A stretch of DNA of 21,884 bases from an uncultured Veillonella sp. (GTDB lineage Bacteria > Bacillota > Negativicutes > Veillonellales > Veillonellaceae): NCBI GenBank assembly GCA_902477915.1, contig CABSJA010000032.1, positions 1 through 21,884 of the forward strand, in the 5' to 3' direction. The notes under the pieces were generated by a model. It saw only the letters and a program-made list of their open reading frames with translations, made no database searches and was not told the origin of the DNA. This document shows, piece after piece, positions 7,630-12,848 of the stretch (position 1 is its first letter; every line of letters starts with the position of its first letter). The translations under genes and the position numbers were made by a program.

Positions 7630-7940
7630 ATTGAACTACACCTCTTACATTCAATTCACTAAGCTATAAATCGAAGCCTATCGATTTATTTACATTTCTA
7701 TTATAGCTTATCGATTATCATTTGTCATTATATTTTTTGAAAAATTTCTATAAAATCATTGATTTTACTAAGTTATCAATAATTCTCATTTCTCAATTAG
7801 AACATTTGATGTATTGTGACTTCACAATCTATAGTGTAGATCTATTGTTAATAAACTACTATCTAATTATTAATACGTACTATATATTACGCACTTCTTA
7901 ATACTTACCTAGTGATAAGTATCAAAGTAATTAGAGGTAA
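7630..7940. other. AT-rich intergenic region between the cation exporter and rluA
   Basis: About 310 bp without a gene. It holds the promoter of the exporter (7700-7728), two overlapping inverted repeats in its leader (ATAAATCGA 7666-7674 with TCGATTTAT 7681-7689; TAAGCTATA 7660-7668 with TATAGCTTA 7702-7710), and a TTGTGA-CT-TCACAA palindrome (7814-7827). Downstream of rluA there is only a weak hairpin (ATACTTA/TAAGTAT, 7901-7922) without a T tract, and another (AAAATC-ATT-GATTTT, 7752-7766). No clear terminator for the rluA operon is seen. The stretch is very AT-rich compared with its surroundings. Confidence 0.6.
7700..7728 (-). promoter_or_regulatory. Promoter of the cation exporter, with inverted repeats around it
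   Basis: On the minus strand ATGACA (complement of 7723-7728), 17-bp spacer, TATAAT (complement of 7700-7705); start point near 7693. The spacer contains ATGATAATCGATAAG, and a TAAGCTATA/TATAGCTTA inverted repeat overlaps the -10 element, which could be a metal-regulator site; the sequence does not identify the regulator. Confidence 0.65.
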
Positions 7941-8945
7941 TTATGCAGTAACCGTAATACGCTCGCCTGTGCGCATGTGTGTAAATACAACCTTTTGGGC
8001 ACGCAATTGGAACGGCTGCCCCGTTGGCTGTGCGCCATATAAGGTATCCCCTACGAGAGGGTGACCTATATGGCTGAAAGCCACACGAATTTGATGTGTT
8101 TTTCCTGTGTACAAACGGACTAAAACCTCTGTATATCCACATTCTTGGAAGTTATACACAGATTTGTCCACATTTTGACCACTTTTATCCACATCTGATA
8201 GTTCTATATCCACATTTTTTGATGCTATATCCACAGAATTTTTGGACTTATTCACAGACTTATCCACAGGCTGTGATTGATGTCTACATAGGACGGAATA
8301 ATCTGTGCGCGTTTCTTTTCCCTTAGGATTTACTTCGTAATGAATCCCATCAGCACTGCGTTCCATAGATAATACCAAGGAATCCTCATCAGCTTCTACG
8401 ATGCCTTCCACAGTAGCCATATACCACTTTTCAAAGGCATTATCATCCATTTGCTGTTGATAAAGGCTTTGGGCTAATCCACTTTTAGCAATCGCAATAC
8501 AGCCCGTTGTATCTCTATCTAAGCGGTTCAAGAAACGGACCTTACGCTTAATACCATTTTCTTTGAAATAGTGAGCCACACCATTGGCAAGAGAGACTTG
8601 GCCTTTAGAGTTTACTGTCACACCAGCCGGCTTATCCACAATGAGGAGATCATCATCTTCATATAAGATATGTAGATTCATTTCAATTGGTTCGTGATCT
8701 ATTTTTTCTTTCGCCATGGCAATCCAAATCTCGTCACCTTCGGAGATAACATCCTTTGGCGTTGCTTTATGGCCGTTGATGTGGATTAGTTTTTCCTCAA
8801 ATAACTTTACTAAAGACTTACGAGGATATTTTGTATCTAGTACTTCACCTAATGTAACATCCTGTTTTTCACTACGTGCAGCGTCTATATCTTCGGCGGT
8901 TACGGTCCACAAAATATCGTCAGGACGATGTGTTTTTCTCGCCAT
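7941..8945 (-). CDS. RluA-family pseudouridine synthase with a repeat insert
   Basis: A 334-residue synthase that isomerises uridines in rRNA or tRNA. An S4-like N-terminal part (about 30-80: TLGEVLDTKYPRKSLVKLFE) is followed by the catalytic domain: LLIVDKPAGVTVNS, the active-site motif NRLDRDTTG with catalytic D143, then TGKTHQIRVAFSHIGHPLVGD. Compared with the second RluA protein in this window it has about 40 extra residues (222-268) between YSVL and the TEVLVRL strand. These residues are VDK/VDI/VNK heptapeptides whose DNA is a DnaA-box array. The ATG overlaps the helicase stop codon (TAATG) and AAGGAG lies inside the helicase end, so translation is coupled. The target uridine cannot be inferred. 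Confidence 0.9.
   Translation of the reverse strand: MARKTHRPDDILWTVTAEDIDAARSEKQDVTLGEVLDTKYPRKSLVKLFEEKLIHINGHKATPKDVISEGDEIWIAMAKEKIDHEPIEMNLHILYEDDDLLIVDKPAGVTVNSKGQVSLANGVAHYFKENGIKRKVRFLNRLDRDTTGCIAIAKSGLAQSLYQQQMDDNAFEKWYMATVEGIVEADEDSLVLSMERSADGIHYEVNPKGKETRTDYSVLCRHQSQPVDKSVNKSKNSVDIASKNVDIELSDVDKSGQNVDKSVYNFQECGYTEVLVRLYTGKTHQIRVAFSHIGHPLVGDTLYGAQPTGQPFQLRAQKVVFTHMRTGERITVTA
8133..8268. repeat. Array of eight DnaA-box-like 9-mers inside rluA
   Basis: Plus-strand 9-mers start at 8133 (ATATCCACA), 8152 (TTATACACA), 8164 (TTGTCCACA), 8185 (TTATCCACA), 8206 (ATATCCACA), 8227 (ATATCCACA), 8248 (TTATTCACA) and 8260 (TTATCCACA). Four match the DnaA box TTATNCACA exactly; the other four have one mismatch. 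All point the same way. From 8152 on the spacing is 12, 21, 21, 21, 21, 12 bp, near whole turns of the helix. Seven lie in the insert; the one at 8133 is in ordinary rluA sequence. A further exact box at 8632-8640 encodes the conserved VDKPAG motif. Confidence 0.75.
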
Positions 8946-11533
8946 TAGTATCTCCTTTCTACGAGCTCATTGTCTCGTGGCATATAGTTTAGTAGCGAGC
9001 TTGGTTGAACCGCTCGGCCACGTATATTGGTTTGTTCAAAGGTAATAGTCAGCTCTTGCTTAGGGCGCGTTATGGCCACATAGAACAAGCGCTTTTCTTC
9101 GTCTTCACGCCCTTCTGCAATGGCAAACGGGCTTGGGAAGGTACCTTCGTTGAGTCCTGCTAGGAATACATGGTCAAACTCGCTCCCCTTTGCTTGGTGG
9201 ATGGTAATGATAGGAATGCGATCTTCATTTCGTACCTGTTGAGCGGGCTCACCTGCGGTAAGGGCCGCCATCTGCAAGATTTGATTTAATCGAGCTAAAC
9301 CAGCCGGCCCTTCATAGGCTGCATCTAGTTTTTCCATGATGCGATATAGATCCCGTATATGCTCTACCTTTGCTGCTTCCCCATGAGATTTATAGTACTC
9401 TAGAACCCCCATTTGATTCATAATGTACGCCAATAACTTCGTTGGCAATTCCGTATAGGCCTTTCTACGTAATGTTGCCATTTGGGACGCAATATTGGTA
9501 AAAGCAGCCTTATACTTATTGATTGCCACCATACGCCCAGTCGTTGTAGGCACGATATTTTCTTTTACTGCATAGATTAAAAGTTGTGCAGTGGCCAAGA
9601 TATCATCCATCGCATTGTGCGTAGGCTCATGATTGATAGGAAACTCTGATGCTAAGAAGCCCAGTTTATGATTTGGCAAATTAGGATAGAAACGACGATA
9701 GATGTCGAGTGTATCATAAATAGCCTTGAATTCTGGATTACCTAAATTATGGCGTGCCAATTCATTAGTAAAAATGGTCACATCGTAGTTTACATTGTGG
9801 CCTACGATAATGTCATTCTTGGAGAATTCCTTAAAGGCTTGTAGCACTATAACTGGTTCTTCGCCGTGTTCTTGTAAATACGCATCGGAGAAGCCGTGTA
9901 CCTCTTCGGATTGTCCCACAGGTACGCCTGGATTGATAAAGCGTTCAAAGGTTTCTAGGACCTGCCCATTTTCATCGATGCGGATGGCCGCAATTTGAAT
10001 GATGCGATCCTGAGACGTATCGGTACCTGTACTTTCTACGTCATACACGACAACCTCATGATGTTCTAAACCACTGACGAGCTTCGCATAAGGCTCGGCT
10101 TCAAAGATAGGCATATCCATAAAGTCCGTCAATTTTAAGCCCACTTGACGCGTCTCAGGGCTTTCAATAGCGGCTATACGCGCGTCACCGATACCGGCAA
10201 CATAGCGTTTTATAATGCGCTTAGCGCTGACGGAGTCATTCGGGTTCATAAGCAGTTTAAAGTAGGCCATAACGTCTTTGATTTCTTGGCGCCTAAAGAA
10301 TTTAAACTCGTCAATGATCATAAAGTGACGGCGTTCGTCTTCAGGCTTTTCATTGTTGAGGCGTTCAAAGGAGTCGCTCAGCCGTTGTGCCTTTTTATTA
10401 TCCCGCACTAAAACGCCAATATTGGCATCCTTTGGCAAGGCGCAGATAGCTTCATAGATATATCTGCCCTCAAGATAGCTATTTTTACAGCCTTTTATGA
10501 GAACAGGCTTACCCTTTCTTTCACTATTAGCGCGAGGCAATTCAGTATAGATAGAGCCTACCAGATCAGGGAACATATTCTGCAATGTTTTGAAAGCCAT
10601 CGTAAAGAGCGTCCAGTTAGAGCGGTAGTTTTCATAGAAAATAATTTTTAAAGGCTTAAAGTCCACATCAAATTGCTTGAGCAAACGGAATGGATCAGAC
10701 CCACGCCATTCGTATATGGTTTGGAAATAGTCACCACATAATAGGACGTGATTACCTTCCCACAGCATTTCTAGAACCTTATACTCTAGAATGCCCGTAT
10801 CTTGCATTTCATCTACAGAGATATAGCTATAACGGCTACGCCAGCGTTCCCGAACTACAGGGTCTTGGAATAAACGATGAACACCGCAAATGAGATCTGT
10901 GAAATCTAGACCATGTACAGAGGCTAAGCTTTCATCATAGGCAGCAATCCATTCGTGACCATGGTTCAAGAAGTCATGCAGTTCACTGTAAAGAACATTA
11001 CCAAAACTAGAAAACTGTTGCTCAATAGTAGGACGCTGTTCCTTTTGCAAACGATCAATAGTCCGTTTATAATCGCCTAGGAGATCATCAGAATAGAACC
11101 CATATAAGGAACGATACTCTTTTACCATGCCGATGATGTTGGCAAAGGACATTTCTCGCAACTTACCTGGACGATACGGTTCAAACAATTCCTTGCAATC
11201 CTCTTCATCAAAGATCGTTACATCCGTATACAAGGTTTCATTGCGCTTACCCTCTTGTTGGAGTACGAAAAAGCAAAAGCTGTGGAATGTACTAACCTCC
11301 ACAGCCTTTGCAGGACTGCCTACGAGCGATTGAATGCGGTCTTTCATCTCGTTTGCCGCCTTGTTCGTAAAGGTCATGCACAAGATATTCTCCGCCTTCG
11401 CATAGCCGCCCTCGATGAGGTGAGCCACTCGATAAGCAAGTGTATTCGTTTTTCCCGTCCCAGCGGACGCTAACAAGAGGATATTCTGTTCAACTTCATC
11501 AATAACGCGTTGTTGTTCACGATTGATAAGCAT
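8945..11533 (-). CDS. UvrD/Rep-type helicase with an inserted DEDDh 3'-5' exonuclease domain
   Basis: An 862-residue superfamily 1A helicase interrupted by a nuclease. Helicase motifs: Q-motif NREQQRVI (4-11), Walker A AGTGKT (24-29), Ia TFTNKAANEMKDR (about 54-67), Walker B DEMQDT (about 240), QTIYEWRGSDPFR (about 270), YENYRSN (about 300). An exonuclease of the DnaQ/PolC epsilon type follows at about 493-650, with VVYDVESTGTD (ExoI), VGHNVNYDVTIF (ExoII) and HNAMDD (ExoIII). Helicase motifs V and VI then return: TIHQAKGSEFDHVFLAGLNEG (about 775-795) and LFYVAITRPKQEL. It should unwind DNA and degrade 3' ends in repair or replication restart. AGGAGG precedes the ATG, 9 nt after bofA; its stop overlaps the rluA start. 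All catalytic motifs look intact. Confidence 0.9.
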   Translation of the reverse strand: MLINREQQRVIDEVEQNILLLASAGTGKTNTLAYRVAHLIEGGYAKAENILCMTFTNKAANEMKDRIQSLVGSPAKAVEVSTFHSFCFFVLQQEGKRNETLYTDVTIFDEEDCKELFEPYRPGKLREMSFANIIGMVKEYRSLYGFYSDDLLGDYKRTIDRLQKEQRPTIEQQFSSFGNVLYSELHDFLNHGHEWIAAYDESLASVHGLDFTDLICGVHRLFQDPVVRERWRSRYSYISVDEMQDTGILEYKVLEMLWEGNHVLLCGDYFQTIYEWRGSDPFRLLKQFDVDFKPLKIIFYENYRSNWTLFTMAFKTLQNMFPDLVGSIYTELPRANSERKGKPVLIKGCKNSYLEGRYIYEAICALPKDANIGVLVRDNKKAQRLSDSFERLNNEKPEDERRHFMIIDEFKFFRRQEIKDVMAYFKLLMNPNDSVSAKRIIKRYVAGIGDARIAAIESPETRQVGLKLTDFMDMPIFEAEPYAKLVSGLEHHEVVVYDVESTGTDTSQDRIIQIAAIRIDENGQVLETFERFINPGVPVGQSEEVHGFSDAYLQEHGEEPVIVLQAFKEFSKNDIIVGHNVNYDVTIFTNELARHNLGNPEFKAIYDTLDIYRRFYPNLPNHKLGFLASEFPINHEPTHNAMDDILATAQLLIYAVKENIVPTTTGRMVAINKYKAAFTNIASQMATLRRKAYTELPTKLLAYIMNQMGVLEYYKSHGEAAKVEHIRDLYRIMEKLDAAYEGPAGLARLNQILQMAALTAGEPAQQVRNEDRIPIITIHQAKGSEFDHVFLAGLNEGTFPSPFAIAEGREDEEKRLFYVAITRPKQELTITFEQTNIRGRAVQPSSLLNYMPRDNELVERRY

Positions 11534-11542
11534 GAGGTCCTC

Positions 11543-11797
11543 CTATTTTAAAAAGCCGTACCATCCGGCTGCAATGAGCATTGGAATAGGGCCTAGAATT
11601 GCTGTTAAAGCCCATACGCCCAAACCAATATCCATAGGAATATTGAGGATATGAACGCATACTAAATACGTCAAAATACCAGTTACTGCATTCATAGCCA
11701 CACGTTTAATGGTGAAAAATGCTACTTTGAAAGCAATGTAGGCTACAGCAACGGATACAACCGCCGATATAATCGGTGATGCTAATAAAGCTCCCAT
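11543..11797 (-). CDS. bofA: BofA-family small membrane protein
   Basis: An 84-residue protein with about two to three hydrophobic segments. Its second half, MNAVTGILTYLVCVHILNI then the Gly/Pro-rich ILGPIPMLIAAGWYGFLK, matches the pattern of the BofA family (N-x2-G-x-L and a final G-x-P-G/P-x3-L segment). In Bacillus BofA holds back the SpoIVFB protease that activates sigma-K in sporulation. Here it follows recR at 1 nt, the same neighbourhood as in Bacillus (dnaX-yaaK-recR-bofA), which supports the call. In a Veillonella-like host that does not sporulate it would be a relic or have another membrane role. The AAAGGA site lies inside the end of recR. Confidence 0.8.
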   Translation of the reverse strand: MGALLASPIISAVVSVAVAYIAFKVAFFTIKRVAMNAVTGILTYLVCVHILNIPMDIGLGVWALTAILGPIPMLIAAGWYGFLK

Positions 11798-11798
11798 A

Positions 11799-12395
11799 TT
11801 ATCCTTTCATTTCTTGGCGGTTCACTACAGCACCGCCTAATGTTAATTCATCGGCATATTCGATATCGCCACCTACAGGAACACCGCGGGCAATGCGCGT
11901 TACCTTAATGCCACTTGGACTTAATAAACGCGCCAAATAGAGAGCTGTCGCCTCCCCTTCTACATCCGGGTCAGTAGCGAGAATAACCTCTTGTACGACA
12001 CCATCACGAAGACGAGCGATCAATTCTTTTACGCGAATATCGTCAGCACCGATGCCCTCCATAGGGGACAAGGCACCTTCCAATACGTGATATAAGCCCT
12101 TATAGTCACCACTGCGCTCGATAGCAATGACATCGCGAGATGTTTCAACGACCATAATTGTCGTTTGATCGCGGTTCGGATTGCTACAGAATTCGCATGG
12201 ATCTTGCGCTGATAAGTTAAAGCAAATAGAACAGTGACGCGTAGCCCCCTTCGCTTCTACGATGGTTTCCACGAGACGGTCTACCTCTTCCTTCGGCATT
12301 TCTACCAAATGATAGGCCAAGCGTCTAGCCGACTTGGAGCCGATACCTGGCAAGCGGCGCAACTGCTCTACGAGCCGTTCTAAAGCATTTGTCAT
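11799..12395 (-). CDS. recR: Recombination mediator RecR
   Basis: A 198-residue protein, the standard RecR length. It has the helix-hairpin-helix LRRLPGIGSKSARRLAYHL (about 12-30), a Cys4 zinc site (C55, C58, C67, C70), and a Toprim domain from about 78 (TIMVVETSRDVIAIE, ILATDPDVEGEATALYL) ending in the RIARGVPVGGDIEYADELTL motif. RecR works with RecO and RecF to load RecA on SSB-coated gaps. Its ATG follows the ybaB stop directly (TAAATG) with no clear Shine-Dalgarno, so it probably depends on translation of ybaB. The next gene, bofA, begins 1 nt after its stop. Confidence 0.97.
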   Translation of the reverse strand: MTNALERLVEQLRRLPGIGSKSARRLAYHLVEMPKEEVDRLVETIVEAKGATRHCSICFNLSAQDPCEFCSNPNRDQTTIMVVETSRDVIAIERSGDYKGLYHVLEGALSPMEGIGADDIRVKELIARLRDGVVQEVILATDPDVEGEATALYLARLLSPSGIKVTRIARGVPVGGDIEYADELTLGGAVVNRQEMKG

Positions 12396-12725
12396 TTAGA
12401 ATAAACCTGTTGGCAAGTTAAGACCACCAGTTACTTTGCCCATTTCTTGAGCCAAGAGGTCGTCTACTTTTTTGCTAGCTTCGTTTACAGCAGCCATCAC
12501 TAAATCTTCTAACATTTCTACGTCTTCAGGATCAACTGCAGTTGGGTTCAATTTCAAAGACTCGATGATTTTTTCACCGTTCATCACAACTGTTACAGCA
12601 CCGCCACCAACGGAAGCCTCTACTGTACGAGTTTTCAATTCTTCTTGCATTTTCTTCATATCTGCTTGCATTTTTTGAACTTTTTTCATCATGCCAGCCA
12701 TATTGCCCATACCTTTACCAAACAT
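12396..12725 (-). CDS. ybaB: YbaB/EbfC nucleoid-associated protein
   Basis: A 109-residue protein of usual family length. A Met/Lys-rich helix (MGNMAGMMKKVQKMQADMKKMQEEL) leads to VEASVGGGAVTVVMNGEKIIESLKL, then VDPEDVEMLEDLVMAAVNEA, the family hallmarks. YbaB/EbfC dimers bind DNA without strong sequence preference and are nearly always encoded between dnaX and recR, as here. AGGAGGAAATACAATG gives a strong start. The 123 bp gap after dnaX shows neither a terminator nor a clear promoter, so it is probably co-transcribed with dnaX; a small inverted repeat (AGGAC-AAG-GTCCT) lies just before the binding site. Confidence 0.95.
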   Translation of the reverse strand: MFGKGMGNMAGMMKKVQKMQADMKKMQEELKTRTVEASVGGGAVTVVMNGEKIIESLKLNPTAVDPEDVEMLEDLVMAAVNEASKKVDDLLAQEMGKVTGGLNLPTGLF

Positions 12726-12848
12726 TGTATTTCCTCCTTTTAGGACCTTGTCCTTACTAACTGTCTATGCCCATAACTCTAACATGCGACATAGATTTTA
12801 ACATATGTGTCACCTACGGCCTTAGGACCAACAGGTATACTCAAAAAT

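Noticed and set aside
7630..7693. yybP-ykoY manganese riboswitch in the exporter leader
   Set aside because: The leader is only about 64 nt and lacks the conserved paired loops; only short inverted repeats are present.
7814..7827. TTGTGA-CT-TCACAA palindrome as a CRP/FNR site
   Set aside because: The half sites are right but the spacing is 2 rather than 6, and it is not near a mapped promoter.
7630..8640. The DnaA-box array plus the AT-rich gap as the chromosomal origin oriC
   Set aside because: No dnaA or dnaN gene, no DnaA-trio or clear unwinding element beside the boxes, and the array lies in a coding gene. I report it as a possible DnaA-binding locus only.
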